From assembly GCA_947494675.1 (NCBI GenBank), contig CANLVP010000001.1:1116001-1180000 (forward strand): a stretch of 64,000 nucleotides of DNA, in the 5' to 3' direction. The position numbers and the translations under genes were made by a program. Below are positions 44,596 through 53,957 of the stretch, one piece after another; position 1 is the first letter of the stretch, and the number at the start of each line of letters is the position of its first letter. The stretch comes from an uncultured Paracoccaceae bacterium. GTDB taxonomy: Bacteria > Pseudomonadota > Alphaproteobacteria > Rhodobacterales > Rhodobacteraceae. The notes under the pieces are model-generated. The model worked only from the letters and a program-made list of their open reading frames with translations, ran no database searches and was not told the DNA's origin.

Positions 44596-45926
44596 CAGTT
44601 CTTCTCCGGTATGGCCCAGAGTTCCAGCTTCAGGTCAGGCCAGTCGCCCGCAAAGTGCATGCCGATGGCCGGTGCGGTCGAGAATTCCTGCCACATCGGT
44701 GTGTTCTTCTCGAGCAGGAAGTAGACATTGGTGCTGACCACCCTGATCTGACGTGGCGGGTTTGGCAAATGCACAAGGCTGATGCCCGGCAAGTTGTTGG
44801 TTACAATCTCGCGCATACGGGTGTTGGGGCCGACCTTGCACAGCTCTGGGAACTGGCTTTGGACCTGGGTCAGCGGCTTGGCGCTTTCGACCTCGATCAC
44901 AAAGGTCGCGTCGCGGAAGAGGTTCCGGTCTGAGACCTCGGCCAGATAAGAGTTCTGGCGCACTTGGTTCAGGTTCAGACGCACCGCGCGGCCCACATCA
45001 CGCGAAAGGGCGCGTTGGATGTCGGACACCACGGGACCAAAAGTTTCTTTGGGGTCGCCATGGTCATACTGGCCATAATCGCGGGCCATCCGCTCACCTT
45101 GGTCAAAGGTCGCAAGCTCGCCCGCGAAAGCGATCAGATGTTCATAAAGCCGTTCGGGATGCACCGCGCGGCTCGTCGCCATGTGGCGCAGCACGCCAAT
45201 GTTGCGGTTGAGCGTCATCAACATCAGGTAATCGGTCGCTTGCATCCCACCGCCAGCGGAAGGATCAGAGGCATAGCGCGCAAGGCTTTCCAGCTTTGCC
45301 TCGATCCAGCCGATGACGCGCGTCAGATAGCCGATGGTGACAGGGTGGACCGCCAGGATCAGCGCAGGCGGCGGAACGGTATCATCAAGCGAGATGACGC
45401 CATCGCGGACCTCATTGATGCGGGCAATGCGCAGGCACTGGTAGCCGGGCTTTGCCGATTTGCGCACGTCGAGTTCAAGGCGCGGCACAGCTGTTTCGAT
45501 CAGGTGTTCGACACGGGCGTTTGACGCATTGTCCGCCACCGTGGCCGAGGATAAGGCGTAACGCGTCGTCGCGGCCTCTGGCCCGACGCCCACGTCTTGG
45601 CCGTTTTGGGACATGTCGGGCAAGGTCAGCCAAACGAACAAGCCTTTGGCATCTTCTGGCACCTCAACAGGTTTGGGCAGATCGCCTGCGTTGGGCGCGT
45701 CAAAGGGCGTGCCGTCGGGCATAATGCCAGTCACGGTGCGTAGTCCAAAGCGGCCTTGCTGCGCCATGTCGCGATCAACTGTCATTTCGGAAATGCCCCA
45801 TGGATAGGGCGTGATCACATCGGTGCGGGCCTGGATCAGCTTTTCAACGTAGCGGTCGGCTTGCTGGAGGTGCTGCGGCTGTAGGAACAAGCCCTCTTTC
45901 CAGGCAACTTTGCTAAACCACGACAT
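44595..45926 (-). CDS. tssK: T6SS baseplate-to-membrane linker TssK
   Basis: 443 residues from the ATG at 45926, where the conserved TssK N-terminus starts (SKVAWKEGLFLQPQHLQQADRY). Further family signatures are LRTVTGIMPDGTPFDAPN, LPRLELDVRKSAKPGYQCLRIARI and VYFLLEKNTPMWQEF. An in-frame extension to 46007 lacks conservation and is not used. TssK trimers join baseplate wedges to TssL/TssM. It is the first gene of the tssKLM-tagF-pppA-ppkA unit; a 7-bp inverted repeat lies 50-70 bp upstream. Confidence 0.95.
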   Translation of the reverse strand: MSWFSKVAWKEGLFLQPQHLQQADRYVEKLIQARTDVITPYPWGISEMTVDRDMAQQGRFGLRTVTGIMPDGTPFDAPNAGDLPKPVEVPEDAKGLFVWLTLPDMSQNGQDVGVGPEAATTRYALSSATVADNASNARVEHLIETAVPRLELDVRKSAKPGYQCLRIARINEVRDGVISLDDTVPPPALILAVHPVTIGYLTRVIGWIEAKLESLARYASDPSAGGGMQATDYLMLMTLNRNIGVLRHMATSRAVHPERLYEHLIAFAGELATFDQGERMARDYGQYDHGDPKETFGPVVSDIQRALSRDVGRAVRLNLNQVRQNSYLAEVSDRNLFRDATFVIEVESAKPLTQVQSQFPELCKVGPNTRMREIVTNNLPGISLVHLPNPPRQIRVVSTNVYFLLEKNTPMWQEFSTAPAIGMHFAGDWPDLKLELWAIPEKN

Positions 45927-45976
45927 TGCAATCCAATCATCTTCAATAGGCTGGGCGTTGCGGGCAAGTCTGGAAC

Positions 45977-45996
45977 CTTGACCCTTCGCGGTCAAG
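45977..45996. promoter_or_regulatory. Palindromic site upstream of tssK
   Basis: CTTGACC (45977-45983) and GGTCAAG (45990-45996) form a perfect inverted repeat with a 6-base spacer, 51-70 bases before the tssK start. It could be an operator for the membrane/regulatory operon or a leader hairpin. It also overlaps the unlikely upstream extension of the tssK frame. Confidence 0.3.
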
Positions 45997-46034
45997 CCTT
46001 GGGCCACCTAAAAAGCGGCCCCATCAACGTGTTA

Positions 46035-46060
46035 AGGGCCGGGTATTGCAACCCGGCCCT
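46035..46060. terminator. Strong hairpin after the autotransporter gene
   Basis: AGGGCCGGGT (46035-46044) pairs perfectly with ACCCGGCCCT (46051-46060) around a 6-base loop, 9 bases after the autotransporter stop. It separates this leftward gene from tssK. The plus-strand flank is T-rich (CTCGTTTGTTT), the minus-strand flank less so. Confidence 0.75.
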
Positions 46061-46069
46061 CTCGTTTGT

Positions 46070-49000
46070 TTAGAACTGGAAGCGCGCCTGCGCCGTCAGG
46101 CCCCAGCTTTCCAACCGGTCGCTGACACGAATGTCGCCGCGGACCGAAGCGTTGAACTGCTTCACCGCACCAAATTCACCGGGCTGCAAGATCTTCACGT
46201 AGTTCAGACCAGCGCTGATTTCACCGTATGTGCCGAGGTTCTCGGATGAGATTTCGGTCACATCGCCGTTGTCGGCACGGGTAAAGGTCGAGGTCGGATT
46301 TTCCGCAAAGTCATTGTAGACCGTCAGCGTGCCGAACTGCGTCAGCGCAGACACACCATCAGCGCCCACCTTGGTCCTTGTCAGCGTGCCGCCGACAAAC
46401 CCGATCTGGCTGTCAAAGTCGTCAATCTGCACAACACCGCGACCAACAAAGTTAATCGGATCAGTCGAGATTTTGCTATAGGCAAAGCCCACAGTCGGAA
46501 CGAAGGTCAGATCCGTATCTTTGACCGGGATGGAGTAGGACACAGCGCCCGAAAGTGTCTGACCCTCGGACGAGAATGTCTCGTCATCCAGACCCAGCGA
46601 TGCGCCGCCAGAGGCTGACACGTTGGTTGCGGTATAGTCGGTCTTTTCGATCCGGTACTGCAGGTCGACGGCCAGACGATCACGCACCGCTGCGACATAG
46701 ACGCCGCCGTAGGCCTGGGTAAAGTCGACGTCTGTGACAGAAGTCTGCACATCAGACAGGCCGCTGTCCTGGCTGGTGTCCGGTGCAAAGATCGGCTGGT
46801 TCGATGTCCCGATGTTCACGCCACCGATGGCACCAAAGGCAAGGTCCCAACCGTCATAGAAGCCGTTGAAACAAGCGTAGTCGCCACCGAGCTGCACACC
46901 GTAGTAATCTGCCGAGATGCTGCTGTCGAAAGGCTCTGTCGTGCCGTTGATCTGTTCAATCTGACCGGTTGCATCAGCAGACCCGCCAATGGCCCGTGCC
47001 CAGATACCCGCGCCGCATGGATTTTCATCCTCAAACGCAAGGCCGCTCACGAAGGGACTGGATGGACGGTTGATAACCGAACCGATCAAGGATTGTGCCA
47101 GAACGATTGTACCGGCGATCGATGAGATACCTTGATCAAGCGCGTCAAAGACCACCAGATCGCCATCATCGTTCTGCGTCAGACCGTAGACGATAATCCC
47201 GTCGGTCAGTGACAGGTCCGTCACATCTGGCAGGCCATTTGCAACCGCGTCGATTGTGCCCTGGCCGTTTGCGGCATCCAGAACGACAATGTCGTCCACC
47301 TGCTCACCGCCTGCGCCCAGCACGTTGAAGTTCAGCACAACGTCACCTGTGACAAACGACCCTGCCGACATCACGATTTGGTCGGACGTCCCAACTGTGC
47401 CGCTGAGGTCAATGTCGAGGTTGAAGGTCTGCGCACCAAGCGCGCCGCCGATGTTCACCTCATCACCAGTCGCCGCGTTACCAGTCAAGTTCACGCGGCC
47501 ACCGCCACGAAGGCCGTCACCAAAGGTCAGGCTGCCTGAGCCAATGATCAGACCGGTGTTGCGGAACGCGCCCTCGACCATGCTGCCATCACCAAATGTG
47601 GCAGTGCCGGTGTTTGTGCCAAGCGTCCCGGCGCGCAACGTCGCACCAGCACCAAGCGTCAATGTGCCGTTGCTGGTCAGGTTCTCTGCCGCAAGCGTGG
47701 CCCCGTCCGCGACAGTCAGAACCGATGCTGCGTTTGTTGTCAGATCACCCGAAATTTCAAAGAGATCGCCGTTGACCTGCAACTGACCAGTTGCACCAAA
47801 CGCAATGCTACCGTCGCCAATCGGATCGGTAGAGCCGGGGAAGGAACCTTCGATAAGCTGCGTGGTGCCGTCAGTTGTGATCAATGTGTTTGCGGTGACT
47901 GTGCCTTCCAGCGTTGCATCGGTCAGGTCAACCGTTGCGCCATCGGCAAAGGAAATCTCACCTGCCAGCGTCCCGTCATTTATGGTCAAGGACGAGGTAC
48001 CGCTGAAGTCGGCCGTGCTGCGTGACGCAAGGGCGAACCCGTTGGAGATGTTAATCTCACCCTGGTTCGTCACAATCCCGGCGACAAAATTACGATCATC
48101 CAGTGTCAGCGTGCCGCTGAATGTATTGTCGATGGCACCAATATTCGAAGTTGGCCCGCTCAGCGTAAAGGCCTGAGTCGAAGACCGCGCCGTCGCCTTT
48201 GCGCGGGCATCCGCAGGGTCGGTATTGATCGTGCCGGTGTTTGTCAGCGTACCTGTCACGTCACCAAAGTAGTCAACGAGGCCGGAGTTGACGAAGTTGC
48301 CATCAATCGTGCCGTCCAGCCGGGTGTAGCCAGCGGCGAGGTTCTTGACCAAGCCATCAACCGTTTGACCCGCGTTGATAAAGAAATCGCCAGAGCGGTT
48401 AATTACGTCCGCGGTTGTGTCATCATTCAGGTTCAGCGTGCCACCGTTGTTATTGATGGTTCGCGTCACATCACCGCCATTGAGGTTCAGATCACCGCCG
48501 GTGACGTTGACGACGCCAGTGAGGCTTGCGCCGCTCTCGTGATCGACGGTGCCCGTGCCTGCCACTTTAAGCGTGCCGCTGATGACGCCATCATTGGTCA
48601 ATGTACCGCCAGAGATCGTCACGGCCTTGGACAGTTCGCCGTTGTTTGTCGATGTCCCGCCCGTCTGGATCAGCGTGCCGTTGAGCGTGGCCCCTGCATT
48701 CACCGCGACAGTGCCCGCGATATTGCGGATGTTGGCGCTGGCGTCAGCCAGAATGTTCACGTTACCCGCGTTCACACGGGTATCGCCGGTCACAACGCCG
48801 CCGTTCATGTTGAATGTGCCGGTCCCGCTGATGATGCTCGATCCGATCACGCGCGAGTTTGGACCCGAAGTGACCGTGCCGTCGGACACCCTCACATCAC
48901 CAAAGACCTTACCATTCAACGAAATGTTGCCGCTGTTGTTGGTCACATCACCCGTCACAGTGCGGGCAGACCCGATGGTAAAGTTGATACCGTTGTTGCG

Positions 49001-52000
49001 GATGTCGCCGACCGTATCGTCGGTGATCAAGAGCGTCCCGCCATTCGCGGTGATCCCGCCAATGAAGCTGCCGCCGTCCGCCGTCAATGTGCCGCCTGTC
49101 AGCGTTGTCACACCAACCGTCCGAGAGCCATCTTCCTGGGTCCATGTCCCGCCGCGCACGCGCACGTCTTGGACAACGACGCCGCTGTTGCTTGCCAGCC
49201 CGTTGTTATGCGTGATTTCGCCGTTCCAGCGTCCGGTCGCGTCAATGTTCAACGTGCTTTCGTTGATCATTGTGGCCTGGCCGGTTCCGGCCACTGTCAC
49301 CGTGCCTGTGTTGTTGCGCAGCGTGCCGGTTGAGACCAACCCGTCAACATTGACGTCACCGCCATTGTTCACGACGTCGAGGCCAACAGCACCGTTCGCG
49401 TTGTATGTGCCCGCTTGGACGGTGACTTGTCCGGTAACTTCACCAGTTTGCGTTGTGGTGCCAGCAACGTTGCTTACCGCGCCGTCCACAATGCCGTCGG
49501 TTGTGATATCAACGGTGCCGCCTGCATTGATCAGCGTTGGAACGATGATCGCACCATCAACGGTGGTTGTGCCGCTGTTGGTGCGGAACTGGGCGTCGAA
49601 TTCGCCACCGCTTGCGGTGATGTCACCACCGGCGTTAATCACGTCGCCTTCGAGCGTACCGTCAGTGGTTTCAAGCGCACCACCTGCGTTCACACGGACA
49701 ACATCAGCCATCGTGCCACTTGTCGTCACGCTGCCACCGTTGATCGTAACGGTGCCGTCAATCGTGCCTTGGTTGTCGATCGTGCCGGAATTGTTCAGGA
49801 CAACGCCGGTCAGCGTGTTCCCGGTTTGCACTGTGACGGCCGAGCCGACATTGGTCAGCGCCGCAGTCGTATCACCATCCACGATGATCGTGCCGCCTTG
49901 CCCGCGCAGCCCACCAGCAAACTCGGTGCCGCCCGCGTTCAGTTGCCCACCCAAAACTGTTGTCTGTCCGGTGACGACGCCACCGTTGGCGTCAAACGTA
50001 CCGTCCTCTAGCCGGACGGTGCTGTTAAAGTCACCCGTGCTTTCCACTGAACCGCCATCAATCAGCAGTGGCCCGGTCAACGTGCCAAGGTTGTTCATAT
50101 TGCCGCCGACATTGTCGACATAGCCGGTCAGCGTTTGGCCGCTTTCAATTGTAAGAAGTCCCGCAGTATTGCGCACATCCGCCGTCGCGCTGTCGCGAAT
50201 GTTCAGCGCACCGCCCTGATTGAGGATCTCAGCAGAGAAGCTCGCGTCATCAACATTCACTGTGCCGCCATCAAGCGTCAGTTTGCCCGTAATGCTGCTA
50301 CCAACCAAAGCGTTGAAAACACCACTACCATCCACGTTGACATCGCCATCCACGATCCCGGAGTTCGTGAAGATGTCGTCAATCGCGTCTGTCGCATCAC
50401 CCGACAACATGACGTTACCGATGAGAACATCGTCCAGATCAGTGGAGCCCTTATTGCTGACATAGTTATGGGTCCATGTGGACCCAAAATCGACGTTCAC
50501 ATGGCCGCCTTCGTTCACGATGTCGGTGGAGGAATTGACCAAAATATTGACCGTCCCACCGTTTGCGACAATGCCACCGGTGAATGTGCCGCCGTCGTCG
50601 TCAACGCTTCCGCCGTTGACCGTCACAAGTCCAGCAATCTCACCAAGTGAACTGTTGACCAGATTACCCGTGCCAGAGACCGTGACAGTGTCGTCGATCA
50701 GGCCAAAGTTGTTGATTGTGCCGCCTGACAAGGTCACGGCATCCGCAATCGTGCCAGAGTTGTTGGTTGTGCCGTCCGTGCTTCCATATGCGCCCGACAG
50801 CGTAATCCCATTCGCGATAGTCACAAAGCCGCCTGCATTCGTGACGGGGGCTGTTGTGTTTACCGTGACATCCACGGTGCCTGAATTGTTCAGGATGCCG
50901 GTATCGAAATTACCGCCAAGCGTGTTGATGTCGCCGCCGCCGTTCGTGACCAGACCCGTGATGGTTGAGCCTAGGTTTGCATTCAGCGTGCCACCGGTCA
51001 GCGACGCGGTGCCCGTAATGGTGTTATTGTTGTCAAAGGTGCCGCCATTGACTGTCACCGTGCCGATGACTTCGCCATCGTTGGTGGTTGTGCCGCCTTC
51101 GTTGGTGACGCTACCCGTGACAACGCCGGTCCCAAGGATATTGAGCGCGCCGCTCGTGCTATCGGTGCCATTGGTGATCGCGGCGGAAACTGCGCCATCC
51201 ACGTTCGTTGTGCCTTCATCGTTTTCAACAGCGGTGATCGTCCCACCGCTAAGCGTGATGATACCGGTGTCGGCATTGGTGATCGTGCCGTTGATGGTGC
51301 CGTTATTCACATTCAACTGACCCGTGCCGCTGACATCGATGCCGCCCGTCACATCGCCGATGTTGGTAAAGACACCGTCTTGCACCGATGCGGTGCCGAC
51401 ATATGTGCCGACGTTGTTCACGACACCATCCGTCTGGGTGATGTCACCGGTAAGGGTGTTGCCGCTGACGATCAGCAGTTCACCACCATCGACATTCACA
51501 TCCACGGCGTTGGCCGGGTCGTTGCCGTGCATCACGGACACAAGTCCAGCATCCAGATCAATTTGCCCGTCGCCGCCAGACGTCGAGAACGTGCCGCCCA
51601 GCAAACGCAGCTCCCCGCCATCGACGGTCAGGACATCTTTGATCTCCCCGTCTTGTGCCAGGAATAGGCCGCCGTCAACGTCGACCTCGCCGCCATAGTC
51701 GCCAAGGTTCGTCAGCTGGCCGCCTTGCAAAAACAGGGTGCCAACCGCTTCGGAATTGTCACCCGCCAAGCGCAGGATGCCATCGCCCGTGCTGTTGACG
51801 GTGATACTGCGGTTATCGAAACCTTTGGTTGAAATGGTCGCAGAAATCTGCGCGACGTCCCCGGAATTTGTGACGTCAATTTCCAGATTGCCCATATTCC
51901 CGATCACGATCTGGGAATTTGCAGCTGAGGCATCTTCGCGGATCACATACCCAGTCACATCGAACGTGATTGAATCCGGACGCACAGCAGAGCGCACATC

Positions 52001-52294
52001 AACCTTGACGCCGTTCGTGCCAAAAATCACATCGTCGCCGGGATTGTTCTTGAACTTTTCGTTGTTGCTGCTTCCGTCAGCCGCATCGTTCCAGTGATCG
52101 CCAAAGACATCCCAGATCCCATCGACTGTGCCGATCGGCGCGCCCGCGTTGCCGTCGTTGTCATAGTACAGCGTTTCCGCATCCAACGGCGCCGCAGCCA
52201 GCAAAAAGGCCGACGTCAGTACAAGTGCAGATGACCCGAGAAGACGCGTCTTCAGTGATGTTTCGAGGTGCTGCGAGGTCAACAGGGAACGCAT
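46070..52294 (-). CDS. Giant beta-helix autotransporter adhesin (type Va)
   Basis: 2074 residues. A long signal peptide (about 1-39, ending APLDA) precedes a passenger of about 1700 residues. The passenger is made of short Gly/Asn/Thr/Val-rich turns such as GTVTVNGGTF, GTIDGTVTINGG and LTGVVLNNSGTI, the pattern of a right-handed beta-helix. The last 300 or so residues form a beta-barrel (from NPCGAGIWARAIGG to a C-terminal ARFQF with terminal Phe), so it is a self-exporting autotransporter. No protease motif or RGD motif is visible, so adhesin or aggregation is most likely. AAAGGA lies before the ATG. It sits between tssK and the effector operon, bounded by hairpins. Confidence 0.9.
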   Translation of the reverse strand: MRSLLTSQHLETSLKTRLLGSSALVLTSAFLLAAAPLDAETLYYDNDGNAGAPIGTVDGIWDVFGDHWNDAADGSSNNEKFKNNPGDDVIFGTNGVKVDVRSAVRPDSITFDVTGYVIREDASAANSQIVIGNMGNLEIDVTNSGDVAQISATISTKGFDNRSITVNSTGDGILRLAGDNSEAVGTLFLQGGQLTNLGDYGGEVDVDGGLFLAQDGEIKDVLTVDGGELRLLGGTFSTSGGDGQIDLDAGLVSVMHGNDPANAVDVNVDGGELLIVSGNTLTGDITQTDGVVNNVGTYVGTASVQDGVFTNIGDVTGGIDVSGTGQLNVNNGTINGTITNADTGIITLSGGTITAVENDEGTTNVDGAVSAAITNGTDSTSGALNILGTGVVTGSVTNEGGTTTNDGEVIGTVTVNGGTFDNNNTITGTASLTGGTLNANLGSTITGLVTNGGGDINTLGGNFDTGILNNSGTVDVTVNTTAPVTNAGGFVTIANGITLSGAYGSTDGTTNNSGTIADAVTLSGGTINNFGLIDDTVTVSGTGNLVNSSLGEIAGLVTVNGGSVDDDGGTFTGGIVANGGTVNILVNSSTDIVNEGGHVNVDFGSTWTHNYVSNKGSTDLDDVLIGNVMLSGDATDAIDDIFTNSGIVDGDVNVDGSGVFNALVGSSITGKLTLDGGTVNVDDASFSAEILNQGGALNIRDSATADVRNTAGLLTIESGQTLTGYVDNVGGNMNNLGTLTGPLLIDGGSVESTGDFNSTVRLEDGTFDANGGVVTGQTTVLGGQLNAGGTEFAGGLRGQGGTIIVDGDTTAALTNVGSAVTVQTGNTLTGVVLNNSGTIDNQGTIDGTVTINGGSVTTSGTMADVVRVNAGGALETTDGTLEGDVINAGGDITASGGEFDAQFRTNSGTTTVDGAIIVPTLINAGGTVDITTDGIVDGAVSNVAGTTTQTGEVTGQVTVQAGTYNANGAVGLDVVNNGGDVNVDGLVSTGTLRNNTGTVTVAGTGQATMINESTLNIDATGRWNGEITHNNGLASNSGVVVQDVRVRGGTWTQEDGSRTVGVTTLTGGTLTADGGSFIGGITANGGTLLITDDTVGDIRNNGINFTIGSARTVTGDVTNNSGNISLNGKVFGDVRVSDGTVTSGPNSRVIGSSIISGTGTFNMNGGVVTGDTRVNAGNVNILADASANIRNIAGTVAVNAGATLNGTLIQTGGTSTNNGELSKAVTISGGTLTNDGVISGTLKVAGTGTVDHESGASLTGVVNVTGGDLNLNGGDVTRTINNNGGTLNLNDDTTADVINRSGDFFINAGQTVDGLVKNLAAGYTRLDGTIDGNFVNSGLVDYFGDVTGTLTNTGTINTDPADARAKATARSSTQAFTLSGPTSNIGAIDNTFSGTLTLDDRNFVAGIVTNQGEINISNGFALASRSTADFSGTSSLTINDGTLAGEISFADGATVDLTDATLEGTVTANTLITTDGTTQLIEGSFPGSTDPIGDGSIAFGATGQLQVNGDLFEISGDLTTNAASVLTVADGATLAAENLTSNGTLTLGAGATLRAGTLGTNTGTATFGDGSMVEGAFRNTGLIIGSGSLTFGDGLRGGGRVNLTGNAATGDEVNIGGALGAQTFNLDIDLSGTVGTSDQIVMSAGSFVTGDVVLNFNVLGAGGEQVDDIVVLDAANGQGTIDAVANGLPDVTDLSLTDGIIVYGLTQNDDGDLVVFDALDQGISSIAGTIVLAQSLIGSVINRPSSPFVSGLAFEDENPCGAGIWARAIGGSADATGQIEQINGTTEPFDSSISADYYGVQLGGDYACFNGFYDGWDLAFGAIGGVNIGTSNQPIFAPDTSQDSGLSDVQTSVTDVDFTQAYGGVYVAAVRDRLAVDLQYRIEKTDYTATNVSASGGASLGLDDETFSSEGQTLSGAVSYSIPVKDTDLTFVPTVGFAYSKISTDPINFVGRGVVQIDDFDSQIGFVGGTLTRTKVGADGVSALTQFGTLTVYNDFAENPTSTFTRADNGDVTEISSENLGTYGEISAGLNYVKILQPGEFGAVKQFNASVRGDIRVSDRLESWGLTAQARFQF
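48370..50880 (-). repeat. Second-order passenger repeat of about 105 residues
   Basis: Within the autotransporter, a segment like DTTADVxNxxGxxxIxxGxTLTGxV recurs at least eight times: for example ADVRNTAGLLTIESGQTLTG, TAALTNVGSAVTVQTGNTLTG, ANIRNIAGTVAVNAGATLNG and ADVINRSGDFFINAGQTVDG. Two neighbouring copies are 105 residues apart. The short turns are thus grouped into larger modules. Edges are approximate. Confidence 0.6.
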
Positions 52295-52375
52295 GACACA
52301 AATCCTTTGGTAAAATAACCGTTAACGCGGAACGAACCACGGTAAGACGCTGCAATCAACAAGAAACATTGGTTA

Positions 52376-52398
52376 ACGGCCCATTCAGATTGGGCCGT
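52376..52398. terminator. Hairpin between lipase operon and autotransporter
   Basis: ACGGCCCA (52376-52383) pairs perfectly with TGGGCCGT (52391-52398) around a 7-base loop, in the 169-bp gap. Read leftward it follows the lipase gene, so it may end the effector operon. The autotransporter promoter would lie between it and the start at 52294; no clear promoter boxes were picked out. Confidence 0.6.
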
Positions 52399-52463
52399 GG
52401 GCAGACATGCAACGGTTCAATTTTGGCGCAGACCACTCATCTAAAAGGAGATTAGCCCAGAAT

Positions 52464-53957
52464 CTACTTTCGTAGATGGAATGTATACGCGCAAGGCGGG
52501 AAGGTATGGTAAATCCCCGACGCCAGTAGGATTTGCCCCAACAATATCGCTTCTTGCAGCAGTTTGTTTACAAAAGGCTCTAGAATGTTGTTGTGGTAGT
52601 CTTCGTCGCCAAGATCCAATTCAGGTGGAGTCGTACCCTTCACAAAGGCTTCTCCGATCTGCGCACCAATGCCTTCGGGGATGGCGTCGCTGCCCGCGCC
52701 CTGCACGATCCGGTAGACTTCGGTGTAGGTGATCACATCGCCCGTCTTGAGCTTGTTAAAGATGTAATCGACGAGCTTGCTCACGAATTGGTTGATGTCA
52801 GCAGAGGCATTCGCGAGCGCCACGATTTCGTTCATGATCTCAAACCTTGGACCAAGGTTCTGGTTATCAATCGTGTAGAGGATCGGCATTTTCTCAAAGG
52901 CCGCGCCGTAGTCCCGCAAGAGACCGGAAAAATCGATGGGACCGGGGCTTTTGCCTGGGGAAGCGGCCGGGTTCGCGACGGCGGGCGGCATGGTCTTGTT
53001 GCCCCATGCCAATACGTCGGCAAGGAATGGCACCATGCGCGATTTGGCCTGCATCGAGTTCAGGATTTCGTCTTTCACATGGCGCGCGCGGATCGGCACG
53101 TCAGAGGCAAGCGACAGCGTTCCGCCCATTTCCTTGGCGGTGTTTTCGTGCAGCCCAGCGGCGTTGAAGGTGTCGCAGCGCAAAATGATATCGTCACTTT
53201 CGGCCATGATCTTGATGCAGGCCGCAGACGCCAGACCGCCGCCAAGGGAATGGCCGGTGATAATCAGACGGTTGTTCCACTTTGACTTAGCGCTGGCTGC
53301 CGCCCGACGGCCCGCTTGCCCGGCGGTCACATATTGCGGTGGCACTTGCCCCAGCCCTTGGGCAAAATTCACCGCCCAGTCGCCGTTGGTCCCGTAAAAC
53401 AGCGCAGAGGTTGCCGTCCATTTGACCGTGAGCGTTGACCTGAACATGCGCCAACCGCCAACTTGCACCGTCTTTTCACCGGCCAAATTCGTAAAAAGCT
53501 CTTCTTTCAGGGGGAGCTTTTTGCCCAATTCAGCCATCGTCAGGCCCATCAGTTCGCCCGCACCTGCGGATTTGTCGATCACCTGATCTTCGGTAAAGCG
53601 GGCGGAGGCCAGCGGCGTGTCGAGGTCAAAGTTGAACTCCAGCCGCTGCCCCATGGCGATTTCGGCAAAGTCCTCTGGCTCGCTGTCGGACCCACGAAAA
53701 ACAAGGACCGGCGGGCAGATCGAATCCGGGTCCGCATCATTGCCCGCTTTGGGCACATAGAAACGGCACAAGAACCCGTCGGAGTTCTTCATCTCCCATT
53801 CCATGGTCCAGTATTGTTTGACCTCATCCAGCTTGGGGGCCAGTTCCGGCGGGAGGTCCTTTTTCTGGTTGTCGTAGATATCAAGGTTGAGCAGCCCCGC
53901 GTATTGCACGCAAAGGTCAGAAATGGCGTCGCCTGCGCTGGTGGAACTACCGGCCAT
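52464..53957 (-). CDS. Lipase-fold protein, candidate T6SS (phospho)lipase effector
   Basis: 497 residues without signal peptide. The class-3-lipase-type core includes PPVLVFRGSDSEPEDF (about 82-97), an unusual acidic version of the oxyanion segment. The nucleophile elbow LIITGHSLGGGLAS has Ser237, and CDTFNAAGLHENT is the usual next strand. A later His (for example in RARHVKDEIL) may complete the triad. The C-terminal third has hydrophobic stretches (LLQEAILLGQILLASGIY). Position after vgrG and an ankyrin protein fits a T6SS lipase effector delivered by VgrG/PAAR that attacks membranes (Tle-like). The assignment to a specific Tle family was not possible. The start overlaps the ankyrin stop by 11 bases. 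Confidence 0.78.
   Translation of the reverse strand: MAGSSTSAGDAISDLCVQYAGLLNLDIYDNQKKDLPPELAPKLDEVKQYWTMEWEMKNSDGFLCRFYVPKAGNDADPDSICPPVLVFRGSDSEPEDFAEIAMGQRLEFNFDLDTPLASARFTEDQVIDKSAGAGELMGLTMAELGKKLPLKEELFTNLAGEKTVQVGGWRMFRSTLTVKWTATSALFYGTNGDWAVNFAQGLGQVPPQYVTAGQAGRRAAASAKSKWNNRLIITGHSLGGGLASAACIKIMAESDDIILRCDTFNAAGLHENTAKEMGGTLSLASDVPIRARHVKDEILNSMQAKSRMVPFLADVLAWGNKTMPPAVANPAASPGKSPGPIDFSGLLRDYGAAFEKMPILYTIDNQNLGPRFEIMNEIVALANASADINQFVSKLVDYIFNKLKTGDVITYTEVYRIVQGAGSDAIPEGIGAQIGEAFVKGTTPPELDLGDEDYHNNILEPFVNKLLQEAILLGQILLASGIYHTFPPCAYTFHLRK

Noticed and set aside
48549-50123. 524-codon open frame opposite the autotransporter passenger, with others at 48365-49333 and 50478-51320
   Set aside because: Pro/Val/Thr-rich low-complexity translations that mirror the repeated passenger; no ribosome sites or known domains.
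46070-52294. Repetitive autotransporter DNA as a CRISPR or satellite array
   Set aside because: Repeats are imperfect, vary in spacing and encode a continuous beta-helix protein with signal peptide and barrel.
52462-52477. ATCTAC/GTAGAT hairpin at the lipase stop as the operon terminator
   Set aside because: Short AT-rich stem that overlaps the end of the coding sequence; the stronger hairpin at 52376-52398 is the better candidate.
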